In this document: in pieces, positions 17,907 through 26,880 of the stretch
How the letters are laid out: each line of letters opens with the position of its first letter
Position numbering within the stretch: the stretch's first letter is position 1
Assembly: GCF_026153355.1 (NCBI RefSeq)
Contig: NZ_CP110636.1
Location: 248,001 to 312,000 of the forward strand
DNA length: 64,000 bases
Direction of reading: 5' to 3'
Source: Streptomyces endophytica
GTDB taxonomy: Bacteria > Actinomycetota > Actinomycetes > Streptomycetales > Streptomycetaceae
Position numbers and translations under genes: made by a program
Notes under the pieces: model-generated
Told to the model about the DNA's origin: nothing
Seen by the model: the letters and a program-made list of their open reading frames with translations, nothing else
The model's database searches: none

Positions 17907-19595
17907 CTAGAACTCCCCGGGGTGGTTGATGCGGATGCGCTCCAGGACCAGCAGGGCGCCGGCGCAGACCACCATCAGGATGGTGGACAGGGCCATCGCC
18001 TGCCCGTAGTTGAGCTCTCCGGCCCGCCCCAGCAGCCGTGCCACGGCCACCGGAAGCGTCGGGTGGTCCGGCCGTGCGATGAACACCGTCGCGCCGAACT
18101 CGCCGAGCGACACGGCGAAGGCGAACCCCGCGGCGATCAGCATCGCCCGCCGCACCATCGGAAGATCGACCTCTCGCCATACCTGCCATGGCGAGGCACC
18201 AAGGACGGCGGCGGCCTCACGCAGTCGTCCGTCGACCGCCCTCAGGACGGGCAGCATCGTCCGGACCACGAACGGCACCCCCACCAGCGCCTGGGCGAGC
18301 GGGACCAGCCACCAGGAAGCACGCAGGTCCAGGGGTGGCTTGTCGAGGGTGATCAGAAAGCCGAAGCCGACGGTCACCGCGGAGACACCGAGGGGCAGCA
18401 TCAGCAGGGCGTCGAAGCCCCGGACGAACCGGTTGACCGTGGGGGTCCTCCCGGACGGGCTCCTGCGGAGCCGAGGCAGTGTCAGGGCGGCGGCCGCCAG
18501 TCCGCCGATCACCAAGGCGATCAGCGTCGCCGCGGCGCCGTAGGCGAGGGAGTTCCACAAGGCATCGAGCGGGGCGACGACGAAGGTGCTGTTGGCGGAC
18601 GCGGCGGAGCGCAGGGAGTCGTAGAAGATCGTTCCGTAGCCGTCAGGGCCGGCGAACGACCGCTCGACGAGCACGACCAGCGGGACGACGAGCAGCACGG
18701 TGATGATCAGGAGGTTGCCCCACAGCAGTGCCCATTGGCCACGGCCGCGCGGTCGACGGGCGGCCTGCGAGGCGTCCACGAGCCGGAGCGCGGATTCCCG
18801 CCGGCGCACCGTCCAGGCGTGCAGCGCGAGGACGCCCAGTACGGCCGCGAACTGGATCACGGTGAGGACCGCGGCTGTCGGCAGTTCCAGGAAGTCCGCG
18901 GTCTGCCGGTAGATCTCCACCTCCAGCGTCGAGAAGGTGGGGCCACCCAGGATCTGGACGACGCCGAAAGAGGTGAAGGTGAAGAGGAAGACCATCAGTG
19001 CGGCCGCCGCGACGGCCGGTCCCAGTGCGGGCAGCGTCACCCTGCGCCAGGCCGCGAACCGCCCGGCGCCCAGTACCCGCGCGGCCTCTTCCTGGCGCGG
19101 ATCGAGTTGCCCCCACAGCCCGCCGACGGTCCGTACGACCACCGCGTAGTTGAAGAAGACGTGCGCGAGCAGGATCGCCCACACCGAGGTGTCCAGGCGC
19201 AGGCCCCAGAGTTCGTCCAGCAGCCCTCCACGGCCGACGAGGGCCAGGAAGGCGGAGCCGACGACGACGGTCGGCAGCACGAACGGCACCGCCACCACCG
19301 CACGCAACAGCTGTTTGCCGGGGAAGTCGAAACGCGCGAAGACGTAGGCGCCGGGCAGTGCGATCAGCAGCGTCAGGCCGGTGGAGGCCGCCGCCTGCCA
19401 GACGGTGAACCACAGCACGTGGACGATGTCCGGGTCGGTCAGTACGGCGCCGAGCCGGCCGAGCTGCCACTGTCCGCCGTCCTTCAGTCCCCGTCCGACG
19501 ATCGCGGCCACCGGATAGGCGAAGAACAGCGCGAAGAAGGCGAGCGGCACCGCCATCAGGCCGAGCCGCACCGCCGTTCCCCGCGCGGGGCGCAC
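17907..19595 (-). CDS. Thiamine ABC transporter permease (fused double permease)
   Basis: A 562-residue protein with two BPD_transp_1 halves, each with an EAA-type loop: EEAARVLGAGRFAAWRRVTLPALGP in the first and REAAAVLGASPWQVWREVDLPMVRR in the second. This is the ThiP architecture, about twelve helices. Because of frameshifts in the upstream gene the same frame runs open into it. The GTG at 19595 shortly after the binding-protein stop is the most plausible start; GTG or ATG codons slightly downstream are alternatives. Confidence 0.87.
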   Translation of the reverse strand: MRPARGTAVRLGLMAVPLAFFALFFAYPVAAIVGRGLKDGGQWQLGRLGAVLTDPDIVHVLWFTVWQAAASTGLTLLIALPGAYVFARFDFPGKQLLRAVVAVPFVLPTVVVGSAFLALVGRGGLLDELWGLRLDTSVWAILLAHVFFNYAVVVRTVGGLWGQLDPRQEEAARVLGAGRFAAWRRVTLPALGPAVAAAALMVFLFTFTSFGVVQILGGPTFSTLEVEIYRQTADFLELPTAAVLTVIQFAAVLGVLALHAWTVRRRESALRLVDASQAARRPRGRGQWALLWGNLLIITVLLVVPLVVLVERSFAGPDGYGTIFYDSLRSAASANSTFVVAPLDALWNSLAYGAAATLIALVIGGLAAAALTLPRLRRSPSGRTPTVNRFVRGFDALLMLPLGVSAVTVGFGFLITLDKPPLDLRASWWLVPLAQALVGVPFVVRTMLPVLRAVDGRLREAAAVLGASPWQVWREVDLPMVRRAMLIAAGFAFAVSLGEFGATVFIARPDHPTLPVAVARLLGRAGELNYGQAMALSTILMVVCAGALLVLERIRINHPGEF

Positions 19596-19612
19596 GCGTC
19601 GCCGGGTCTGGG

Positions 19613-20687
19613 CTACTTCAGAACGAGCGAGGACCACTGCTTGATCCACTGTTCCCGGTTCTTGGTGATCGTCTCCGGCGGCAGCGTCGTCGGCTTGTCG
19701 ATCTTGGTGCCGTACTTGGTGAACAGCGCGGGCACCTTGGCGTCCTCGCGCGCCGGATTGACGAACATCTCCAGCGGTTCGTCCTCCTGGAACTTCTTGC
19801 TCAGGAGGAAGTCCAGGAGCGCCTTGCCGCCTTCTCGTTCTTCGCGCCCTTGAGCAGACCGCCGAATTCGATCTGCCGGAAGCAGGTGCCGGTCGCCACC
19901 CCGGTCGGGGCCTCCTTGGGGCGGGCTTCTTACCGAGGACCTCGGCCGGCGGGCTGGATGCGTAGGAGACGACCAGCGGCTTGTCACCCTTGCCCGCGCC
20001 TGCGGCAGAGCCCGAGAAGCGGTCGTTGTACGCCTGCTCCCAGCCGTCGACGACCTCGACGCCGTTGGCCTTGAGCTTCTTCCAGTAGTTCTGCCAGCCG
20101 GCGTTCCCGTACTTGGCGATGGTGGCGAGCTGGAAGGCGAGCCCCGGAGAGGAGGTGGCGGAGTTCTCCGTGACGAGCAGGTTCTTGTACTGCGGCTTGG
20201 TCAGATCGTCGAGGGTGGTCGGCGGCGCGATCTTGTGCTTGGTGAAGTAGGCGCGGTCGTAGTTGACGCAGATGTCGCCGTAGTCGAGCGGGGTGACGCG
20301 GTGCCGGCCCTTGTCGAGCTGCAGGGCGGCCGGGACGTTGTCCAGGCCCTTGGCCTTGTAGGGGGTGAACAGCCCCTCGTTCAGTCCCCGCGAAAGGAGA
20401 GTGTTGTCGATACCGAAGAAGACGTCGCCCTGGGGGTTGTCCTTGGACAGGATCGCCTGGTTGACGGCCTTGCCGGCATCCCCGCCCTTGACGAAGTTGA
20501 CCTTATAACCGCTCTCCTTCTCGAAGGCGGCCAGGACGGACTTGGAGACGGCGAACGAGTCATGGCTGACGAGCGTGACGGTCTTGGCGTCCGCGCTCCC
20601 GCCGCCCGAGCTGCCGCATGCGGCAAGCCCGGTCATGCCGACCGCGGCGGCGAGCGCTGTCGCGGTGATCCTGCTGGTGGTGCTCAC
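19613..20687 (-). CDS. Thiamine ABC transporter substrate-binding lipoprotein (two one-base frameshifts)
   Basis: About 358 residues after repair. Lipoprotein signal with lipobox LAAC (Cys24) after the GTG at 20687, which has AGGAGG upstream. The body matches ThiB/TbpA: TLVSHDSFAVSKSVL, KGGDAGKAVNQAILSKDNP, DVFFGIDNTLLSRGL and PLDYGDICVNYD. The frame breaks at the G4 run 19918-19921 and again near 19827-19831. One added base at each joins EVLGKKPAPKEAPTGVATG to FRQIEFGGLLKGAKNEK and then to ALLDFLLSKKF. The repeated deletion type suggests sequence error. Confidence 0.85.
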
Positions 20688-20807
20688 TGATTTCCTCCTG
20701 GCTGGCCAGGAAGAGACGCGGCCCGCCCGGTGTCCTCGGCTCTCGACGTCGGGGACGTACGGAGGGGGACGCCGGGCAGGGCGCAACAGCATGAGTGACG
20801 ACCGAAC

Positions 20808-20902
20808 TTCCTACCCGGAATGACCCGGGCGAGGTTCAAGGGTCTGCGGGCACCGTAGGTCTACGACGCTTCCGCACTCTCAGCGCTGTGGCGCTCCCCT
20901 GT
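20808..20902 (-). ncRNA. TPP (thi-box) riboswitch
   Basis: Read on the minus strand, the leader contains GGGGAGC, CTGAGAG, GACCCTTGAACCT and the terminal CCGGGTCATTCCGGGTAGGAA-like block cut at GTAGGA, in the order and spacing of the conserved thiamine-pyrophosphate aptamer. It lies about 120 bases upstream of the binding-protein start, so thiamine pyrophosphate should repress the transporter. This directly supports the thiamine assignment. Confidence 0.93.
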
Positions 20903-20943
20903 CGGAATGTGCATTTGTTCGATCACACAGTACCAGCGGGCGC

Positions 20944-22050
20944 TCAGCGTTCCGAGGCGGCGAGCTGCCCGCAGGCGCCGTCGATCTCCTGGCCGCGGGT
21001 GTCCCGGACGGTCACCGGAACCCCGTGCGCCTCGATGGCCTGGACGAACGCCCGCTCGTCCTCGGGGCGCGAGGCGGTCCACTTCGACCCGGGCGTCGGG
21101 TTGAGCGGAATGAGGTTCACATGGACCCGCTTGCCCTTCAGCAGCCGTCCAAGCAGGTCACCGCGCCATGCCTGGTCGTTGATGTCGCGGATCAGTGCGT
21201 ACTCGATGGAGATCCGGCGGCCGGACTTCTCGGCGTACTCCCACGCCGCGTCCAGCACCTCGCGGACCTTCCAGCGCGTGTTGACGGGCACGAGCGTGTC
21301 GCGCAGTTCGTCGTCCGGGGCGTGCAGCGAGACGGCGAGCCGGCACTTGAAGCCCTCGTCGGCGAACCGCAGCATCGCCGGGACCAGGCCGACCGTGGAG
21401 ACGGTGATGCCACGCTGGGACAGGCCCAGTCCATCGGGCTCCGGGTCGGTCAGCCGGCGGATGGCGCCGACCACCCGCTTGTAGTTGGCCAGGGGCTCGC
21501 CCATGCCCATGAAGACGATGTTGGACAGCCGCGCCGGACCACCCGGCACCTCACCGTCGCGCAGTGCCCGCATCCCGTCGACGATCTGGTGCACGATCTC
21601 CGCGGTCGAGAGATTACGGTCCAGGCCGGCCTGGCCGGTCGCGCAGAACGGGCAGTTCATCCCGCACCCGGCCTGCGAGGAGATGCACATCGTGACCCGG
21701 TCCGGGTAGCGCATCAGAACGGACTCGACGAGCGTCCCGTCGTGCAGTTTCCACAGCGTCTTACGGGTGGTGTCGTCGTCGCACGAGATGTGCCGTACGA
21801 CCGTCATCAGGTCCGGCAACAGCTCGCTCGCCAGCTTCTCGCGGGCCGCCGCCGGGATGTCGGTCCACTGCGCCGGGTCGTGCGCATAGCGGGCGAAGTA
21901 GTGCTGCGACAGCTGCTTGGCGCGAAACGGCTTCTCACCGATCGCGGCCACCGCCTCGCGGCGCTCGACGGGGCTGAGGTCGGCAAGGTGCCGCGGGGGC
22001 TTCTTGGCCCCGCGCGGCGCGACGAAAGTGAGTTCTCCGGGTGCAGGCAT
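20944..22050 (-). CDS. rlmN: Dual-specificity 23S rRNA/tRNA adenine-C2 methyltransferase RlmN
   Basis: A 368-residue radical SAM enzyme methylating A2503 of 23S rRNA and A37 of some tRNAs. The cluster motif [11 protein letters not shown], the GMGEPLANY motif, [11 protein letters not shown] and the C-terminal [14 protein letters not shown] with its catalytic Cys are all present. The ATG at 22050 ([14 protein letters not shown]) is chosen over the in-frame ATG at 22074 by similarity to Streptomyces orthologues. Confidence 0.95.
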   Translation of the reverse strand: MPAPGELTFVAPRGAKKPPRHLADLSPVERREAVAAIGEKPFRAKQLSQHYFARYAHDPAQWTDIPAAAREKLASELLPDLMTVVRHISCDDDTTRKTLWKLHDGTLVESVLMRYPDRVTMCISSQAGCGMNCPFCATGQAGLDRNLSTAEIVHQIVDGMRALRDGEVPGGPARLSNIVFMGMGEPLANYKRVVGAIRRLTDPEPDGLGLSQRGITVSTVGLVPAMLRFADEGFKCRLAVSLHAPDDELRDTLVPVNTRWKVREVLDAAWEYAEKSGRRISIEYALIRDINDQAWRGDLLGRLLKGKRVHVNLIPLNPTPGSKWTASRPEDERAFVQAIEAHGVPVTVRDTRGQEIDGACGQLAASER

Positions 22051-22299
22051 GGTGGATCCAGTGTCGCAGATCATCCGACCCGGCCCAGGTGAGAGCGGTG
22101 AGGGAACGGTCACCCTGGGTGCCCTTTCTTCGTCGACCCGCCTTGCGCGGCCCGGTCGCGGCCAATGGGCCGCATGAACATTAAGCCACCCAGGGGGCAT
22201 TGTGTGACATATCGGTCAGCCGCGCGTTGATCAGAACCCCGGCCGTGGCCCATGGGCGGGGAGCGTGATCTGAGGTCATACGTGAAAGGACTAGAGAGC

Positions 22300-22583
22300 A
22301 TGTCGCATATTGCGAAGGCACTCGTGGCGACCGTCGCTGCCGGGGTGGCCGTCACAGGCATGGCCGGCGTGGCCTCGGCCGACGCCCATGCAAGCGGTGG
22401 CGCGGTTCGCTCCCGGGCGTCCTCTCCGGCAACAACATCCAGGTGCCGATCCACATCCCGATCAACGTCTGCGGAAACTCCCTCAACTTCATCACTCTTC
22501 TGAACCCGGCCTTCGGGAACACGTGCATCAATTCCGACGTCAAGGCCCACGGCTACTACCACGACGAGTTCCACAGGCGCTGA
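22300..22583 (+). CDS. Short chaplin (one-base frameshift)
   Basis: A secreted amphipathic surfactant of the aerial hyphal surface, about 94 residues. The signal peptide (MSHIAKALVATVAAGVAVTG...ASADA) is followed after repair by the chaplin domain GVLSGNNIQVPIHIPINVCG and LLNPAFGNTC with the two conserved Cys. The frame breaks at CCCGGG 22412-22417; one added C restores SPGVLSG. Short chaplins normally end near the second Cys; this one continues INSDVKAHGYYHDEFHRR, an unusual C-terminal extension. GAAAGGA precedes the ATG. Confidence 0.85.
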
Positions 22584-22672
22584 GAGCAGCCCCCGCGAGC
22601 GTCGTTGGGCGGGGGACGATCTCGTGCCTGCTGCCCGTGAGTGAACGAAAGAGACCGGGACCCACCCCTCGA

Positions 22673-22701
22673 CGCGCCGCCCGCCGACAGCGGGCGGCGC
22701 G
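22673..22701 (+). terminator. Terminator hairpin after the chaplin gene
   Basis: A perfect 11-bp G+C stem (CGCGCCGCCCG / CGGGCGGCGCG) with a 7-base loop, followed by TACCTTTT. Confidence 0.8.
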
Positions 22702-23178
22702 TACCTTTTGCGCTCGCAGTCGATCCCGGAGACTTTCCCGTTGGCCTGCGGCCGAGACCTGCTCGACGCAAGGGCCTGGCACCGCCCTAACGCCGTACCG
22801 CCCTACAGCCCTACCGCCCTACCGCTCAGAGGCCGACCGACGAGCAGCGTTCCCGCAATGGTGAGATGCGTGCTCTGTGGGTGCGGGCGTGATCTGCCCT
22901 GTGTCGCAGACCGCCCGGGAAGTCCATGCAGGAGGAGTGGCGGGCCTGCCACTCTCAGTCGTCATGTCGTCACGTCGTCACGTCGTCAGGGCGCCGGTGA
23001 TCTGGTCTCGTGGTCGGTCATGGTCGTTGGTCGGTCATGGTCGCTGATCGGCCCGTGGTCGGTCCGGCATGCCCCGACGGCGGCCCACAGCCGGATGCTG
23101 AGCCCCACGATGGTGCGGCGGCAGCGGCCAGCCGTGTCCTTCTGGCTCGGCGCTTGGAGAGGCCGACGGCACCACGTT
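22702..23178. other. Intergenic region with short direct repeats
   Basis: No gene is supported. There are TCGTCACG/TCGTCATG-type repeats at about 22957-22990 and GGTCGGTCATGGTCG repeats at about 23013-23043. It lies between the chaplin gene and the 3' end of the lectin gene. Confidence 0.5.
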
Positions 23179-23751
23179 TCAGTCGATGTTCCCGCCGACC
23201 CTCCGCAGGATCCAGCGGCGCGACGGGTGGGTGTCGCAGGTGAACTGGACGAGCGCGACGTTGTTGTCGGTGGAGACACCGCCCGCGACCGTCATGCACT
23301 TGCCGGTCTGCGCATTGACGAGCTGGAACGAATTGCCGCTCTGGTTGGTGATGATCCAGCGCCGCGACGGGTGCGTATCGCAATTGAACTGGACGAGCTC
23401 GACGTTGTTGTCGGTGGAGACACCGCCGGCCACAGTGGCGCACTTGCGGGTCTGTTCGTTGACGACCTGGTTGGACCGGCCGTTGCTGTTGGTAACGATC
23501 CAGCGACGCGAGGGGTGTGAATCGCAATTGAACTGGACGAGCCGCACGTTGTTGTCGGTGGAGACACCGCCCGCGACCGTCGCGCACTTGCCGGTCTGCG
23601 CGTTGATGAGTTGGAAGGTTCCCGATATCTGTGCCGGGGCACTGTCTGTGGCCGGCTGCGCGACTGCGCCATCAGGAAAGAGCATGACGCACCCGGCTAC
23701 AAGAACTGTCGATGCCGTCAAAAGACGGCATCGACGGTGGTTTTTGCGCAT
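23179..23751 (-). CDS. Secreted ricin-type beta-trefoil lectin protein
   Basis: A 190-residue protein with a signal peptide (MRKNHRRCRLLTASTVLVAG...) and three near-identical units of about 45 residues, each reading QL(I/V)NAQTGKCATVAGGVSTDN followed by NV.LVQF.CD.HPSRRW. The SRRW ending corresponds to the QxW motif of ricin B-type trefoils. It appears to be a stand-alone carbohydrate-binding protein with no catalytic domain. AGAGGAG precedes the ATG at 23751; an upstream in-frame extension to 23931 is unlikely. Confidence 0.85.
   Translation of the reverse strand: MRKNHRRCRLLTASTVLVAGCVMLFPDGAVAQPATDSAPAQISGTFQLINAQTGKCATVAGGVSTDNNVRLVQFNCDSHPSRRWIVTNSNGRSNQVVNEQTRKCATVAGGVSTDNNVELVQFNCDTHPSRRWIITNQSGNSFQLVNAQTGKCMTVAGGVSTDNNVALVQFTCDTHPSRRWILRRVGGNID
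23200..23625 (-). repeat. Three ~135-bp direct repeats encoding the trefoil units
   Basis: The three lectin units are highly similar at DNA level too, for example ACGTTGTTGTCGGTGGAGAC occurs in each. This suggests recent triplication or gene conversion. Confidence 0.8.
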
Positions 23752-24024
23752 GGGAGTGCTCCTCTCGACACTTCTACGAGGAGGGAGTGAGAAGGAAATA
23801 CGTGGTCGCCCGCTGGTCCTGTTCCAGGACTCCAGCGAAACGAACTCCGGCGCCGTGTCAACGGCTGGCGGTCGACGCCTGACAGTGGGCCACCGATACG
23901 GGCACGGCAGCCGCTCCCACCATCGAAGCACGACTGGTACGGATCGGCAGCCGGTAAGGGGTGGGCGCAGATCGCGCCAAAGCGCTGTGCTCCCCCGCCG
24001 TTCGGCAGCTCCGTCACGACTTTG

Positions 24025-24054
24025 AGCTCAGCCGGACGGCTCGCCGGCTGAGCT
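24025..24054 (-). terminator. Inverted repeat, probable terminator of the TetR gene
   Basis: Perfect 11-bp arms AGCTCAGCCGG / CCGGCTGAGCT with an 8-base loop, downstream of the minus-strand TetR gene. An operator for the lectin gene is an alternative. Confidence 0.5.
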
Positions 24055-24307
24055 GCGGCGTGCCATCACTCCCACTCCGGCCCCGGCGGACGCGTGCCGC
24101 AGCATTCAGGAGTGAGTGCGCCGCACGTTCCGCTTCTTCGGTGTCAGGACAATTTCGGGCCAGTTCCAGATCCAAGTCCACATCACGGCCATCCCGCCTC
24201 CCTTGAACGGGATAGCCCCATTCTGCAATTCGACCCCGTCGACAGGTAACTCTCAGCCAACGGGGCCGACTTACCGCCCGGCTTTCGGCACGAGGCCCCG
24301 CCTTCGC

Positions 24308-24381
24308 GCACGGGCGGCCCCGACCGGAACGATGCCGAGACCGCACGCACGGGCGGCCTCGACCGGAACGATGCCGAGACC
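24308..24381. repeat. 39-bp tandem repeat, two copies
   Basis: GCACGGGCGGCC.CGACCGG and the following bases through GCCGAGACC occur at 24308 and again 39 bases later with one mismatch. It lies just past the TetR stop codon. Confidence 0.8.
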
Positions 24382-24411
24382 CGAACGATCGACTCCGGGA
24401 CCGCCCGCCCC

Positions 24412-25035
24412 TTATCCCTCCCCCGCCAAGTCCCCCAGGTGGGCCGCCAGTACGGCGCTGCACCTCTGCGGGCTCAGGACGTCGGGGTTGCGGACGGCGC
24501 CGAGGCCCAGGCCGTCGAGGAGGGCGGTCAGGCGCTCGGTCTCGATGTCCAGGTCGCGGCCCGGGCGCAGGGTGCCGGACTCGTCGAGGCGGGTCAGCAC
24601 GCGGCGGACCAGTCGTCGGGCGCCGGCGGCGGCCTGGTCGGAGAGGTCCTTGAAAGCCGGGTTGGTGCGGGCCGCCGCGTTGAAGTCGAGGAAGACGGTG
24701 ACCTCCGCGCGGCGGCGTTCGTCGAGCGGAAGGAGTTCGGCCAGCAGCCCGGCCGCGAGGCGGAGGCGTTCCGCGGGGGGATGCCGGCTCAAGTCTCCGA
24801 TGTCCTCGACGTGGCGGAGCAACCGGTCGGTGAGACCGTCGAGCATCGACTGCATGGCGAAGTCCATCAGCTCCTGCTGGCTGGCGAAGTAGTGGCGCAG
24901 CGAGCCGATGTTGAGTCCGGCCTCGTCGGCGACGGCACGCAGCGAGGTGCGCTGCAGACCGTCCCGTACGACGACTCGGAACAGGGCGTCGACGACCTCG
25001 CGGCGGCGGGCGTCCGGATCCACGACCTTGGGCAT
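24412..25035 (-). CDS. TetR family transcriptional regulator
   Basis: 207 residues with a TetR_N HTH (VVDALFRVVVRDGLQRTSLRAVADEAGLNIGSLRHYFASQQELMDFA) and a C-terminal ligand domain of the BetI/TetR_C_6-like type. It is divergent from two small membrane-protein genes, with a perfect operator-like palindrome (25056-25071) close to its start. It probably represses itself and those genes. Confidence 0.9.
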   Translation of the reverse strand: MPKVVDPDARRREVVDALFRVVVRDGLQRTSLRAVADEAGLNIGSLRHYFASQQELMDFAMQSMLDGLTDRLLRHVEDIGDLSRHPPAERLRLAAGLLAELLPLDERRRAEVTVFLDFNAAARTNPAFKDLSDQAAAGARRLVRRVLTRLDESGTLRPGRDLDIETERLTALLDGLGLGAVRNPDVLSPQRCSAVLAAHLGDLAGEG

Positions 25036-25055
25036 GACCTCTTTGTATCACGTTG

Positions 25056-25097
25056 TATCACGGCCGTGATAAATTGTTTTGTGTCACAGTCGTGATA
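25056..25097. promoter_or_regulatory. Twin TetR operators
   Basis: TATCACGGCCGTGATA at 25056-25071 is a perfect 16-bp palindrome. TGTCACAGTCGTGATA at 25082-25097 is a degenerate second copy, 26 bp centre to centre. A further half-site TGTATCACG lies at 25044. They fill the gap between the TetR gene and the small membrane-protein operon. Confidence 0.8.
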
Positions 25098-25114
25098 GAA
25101 AACGGGAGGCTCCG

Positions 25115-25342
25115 GTGGAGACGTATCTCAACCTCATGCTCATCCGGTTCGGCGTGATCGCGGGCGGCATCGTGGTGCTTGCCCTGGTGGTCTTCGGCAT
25201 CGCCGTGTTCCTCAAGCGCAGGGGCCGGCTCGACGAGGCGCGCCGTTATGCCGATCCCGCCGTACGGGCCGCACTCCGCATGGCCGCCCGGCGGCTGGAG
25301 GACGGGGCCGGCCGGGACCGGCGGCGGGACGGCCGACGGTGA
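25115..25342 (+). CDS. Small membrane protein, TetR-linked
   Basis: 75 residues: one N-terminal transmembrane helix (about residues 9-31, FGVIAGGIVVLALVVFGIAVFL) followed by a basic cytoplasmic tail rich in Arg. The GTG start has GGGAGG five bases upstream. It overlaps the next small gene by four bases. No family is recognised; co-regulation with the divergent TetR is likely. Confidence 0.7.
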   Translation: METYLNLMLIRFGVIAGGIVVLALVVFGIAVFLKRRGRLDEARRYADPAVRAALRMAARRLEDGAGRDRRRDGRR

Positions 25343-25551
25343 CCGGGCTCGCCCTGGAGGCGCCTGACCTCCCCCTGGAGGCGTCCGATCGTTACCTGGC
25401 GGCGTCCGCTCTCGCCCACCATCTGCTGATGGATTTCGCCATCAAGATCCTCATCGTCGTCGTGGCCCTGGTGGTGCTCGGGCTGGGGATGACAGTGATC
25501 TGGAGGCGAGTCGGCCGACCGCCGAAACGGCAGCGGAAGATCGACGAGTGA
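25339..25551 (+). CDS. Small membrane protein, TetR-linked
   Basis: 70 residues from the GTG at 25339, which overlaps the previous stop (GTGA). One helix, FAIKILIVVVALVVLGLGMTVIW, is followed by the basic tail RRVGRPPKRQRKIDE. Translation could instead start at the ATG at 25429, giving a 40-residue helix-plus-tail peptide, but that ATG lacks a ribosome site. Function unknown. Confidence 0.6.
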   Translation: MTGLALEAPDLPLEASDRYLAASALAHHLLMDFAIKILIVVVALVVLGLGMTVIWRRVGRPPKRQRKIDE

Positions 25552-25619
25552 GGCGGCCGGGAAGGGCGGCCGGCGGAACCCACCTCACGGCCGATCCCAC
25601 CCGCGCACCCCCACGCAAA

Positions 25620-25654
25620 AGCCCCCTGCCAGCGCAATCCGCTGGCAGGGGGCT
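25620..25654 (-). terminator. Terminator of cdsA (possibly bidirectional)
   Basis: A perfect 15-bp stem (AGCCCCCTGCCAGCG with its complement) and a 5-base loop. On the minus strand it is followed by TTTTGCG. It serves cdsA and may also stop the convergent small-protein operon. Confidence 0.88.
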
Positions 25655-25717
25655 CAGGCTTCTCCCGCTGCTCCGGCTTGTTCTCGTCGGCTCAGGGGCC
25701 GGGTGGCGCCGTCGGGC

Positions 25718-26880
25718 TCAACCCGCTCCGACGAAGACCACGAAGAGCAGCCAGACGAGGGGCGCCGTCGGCAGGAGGGAGTCCAGGCGGTCCATGATGC
25801 CGCCGTGACCGGGGAGCAAGGTGCCCATGTCCTTGATGCCCAGGTCCCGCTTGATCATGGATTCGCCGAGGTCGCCGAGGGTGGCGCTGGCCGCGACCGC
25901 GAGGCCGAGCAGCAGGCCCTGCCACCACGCGCCGTGCTTGATCAGGAATTCCATGCACAGCGCGCCGGCCACCATCGCGAAGAGCAGCGCGCCGACGAGT
26001 CCCTCGCGGGTCTTGCCCGGGCTGATGCGCGGGGCGAGCTTGTGCTTGCCGAACCGCCAGCCGACCGCGTACGCGCCGGTGTCGCTGACGACGGTGAGCA
26101 GCAGGAACGTCAGCACGCGTTGCGGCCCGTCGTCGGCCGCGAGCATCAGCGCCACGAACGTCGCGAGGAACGGCACGTAGAACGCCGCGAAGACACCGGC
26201 GGTGACGTCCCGCAGATAGTTCTCGGGGGCCTCGGTCATCCGCCACACGAGGACGGCGAGCGCGGTGAGCGCCATCGCCACCCAGGCACCCTCGGCTCCG
26301 CGCACGTACCCGGCGACGACCATGGCGGTGCCGCCGACGGCGAGCGGCACCAGCGGCACCCTGACGTCCTTGCGTTCCGCCAGCCGCGAGGTCAGCTCCC
26401 ACAGTCCGACGACGACGGCGATCGCGATCACGCCGACGAAGACCGGCTTGTAGACGAAGAGCGAGGCGAGGATGACCGCGCCGAGACCGACACCGACCCC
26501 TATCGCGGCGCGCAGATTGCGCCCCGCGCTCTTCTTCTTGGGCTTCTCTGAGTCCGGCGAACGGTCGGACCCGGGGACGGAGGTGGGCATGGGCTCCTGC
26601 GGCTGGTCGTCGCGGAACAGGGGGCCGCTCCGTGGAGCAGCCCCCCGGTCGTCCGGGTGATCCCGGTTATCCCGGATGTGCCGATGTTCCCGGTCGTCGT
26701 CCTGGTGTCCGCCTGGCTCGGGCACGATGGGCATGGGCCGAGTCTGCGCCGCTTCGCCCCAGTCGTGCACGGGACCCGCCGAGGCGGACGGCGCCACCCC
26801 GCGAAGCGAGGGGGCCGGTCCGTATTCGGGCGGTCCCCATTGACCGGCGCCGGGCGGGGCCCCCAGGATGACTCGTTCAT
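25718..26880 (-). CDS. cdsA: Phosphatidate cytidylyltransferase CdsA (one-base frameshift)
   Basis: CDP-diacylglycerol synthase, about 387 residues, a polytopic membrane enzyme of phospholipid synthesis. The C-terminal signature region SDTGAYAVGWRFGKHKLAPRISPGKTREGLVGA and LGDLGESMIKRDLGIKDMG...GHGGIMDRLDS is intact. The true start is the ATG at 26880 (MNESSWGP), overlapping the frr stop as TGATG. The frame breaks at the C4 run 26797-26800; one added base joins RPPRFAG to APSASAGPVHDWGEAAQTRPMP. The first 90 residues are a charged disordered tail. Confidence 0.92.

Larger units (their letters stand above)
23752..24411. other. 660-bp intergenic region, hairpin and tandem repeat
   Basis: No convincing gene. 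It contains the inverted repeat 24025-24054 and a 39-bp tandem repeat at 24308-24381, each annotated separately. Confidence 0.5.

Noticed and set aside
16749..19853. A 1034-codon open frame on the plus strand
   Set aside because: It is antisense to the well-supported thiamine ABC genes and its composition is a G+C-frame shadow. Only its start is worth noting.
17907..20792. A 961-residue open frame joining the thiamine-binding protein to the permease
   Set aside because: The middle has no homology-like character, and the true C-terminus of the binding protein is in another frame. The fusion comes from two missing bases.
22708..23520. A 270-codon plus-strand frame over the lectin gene
   Set aside because: It is antisense to the three-repeat lectin, and its repeat pattern only mirrors the lectin repeats.
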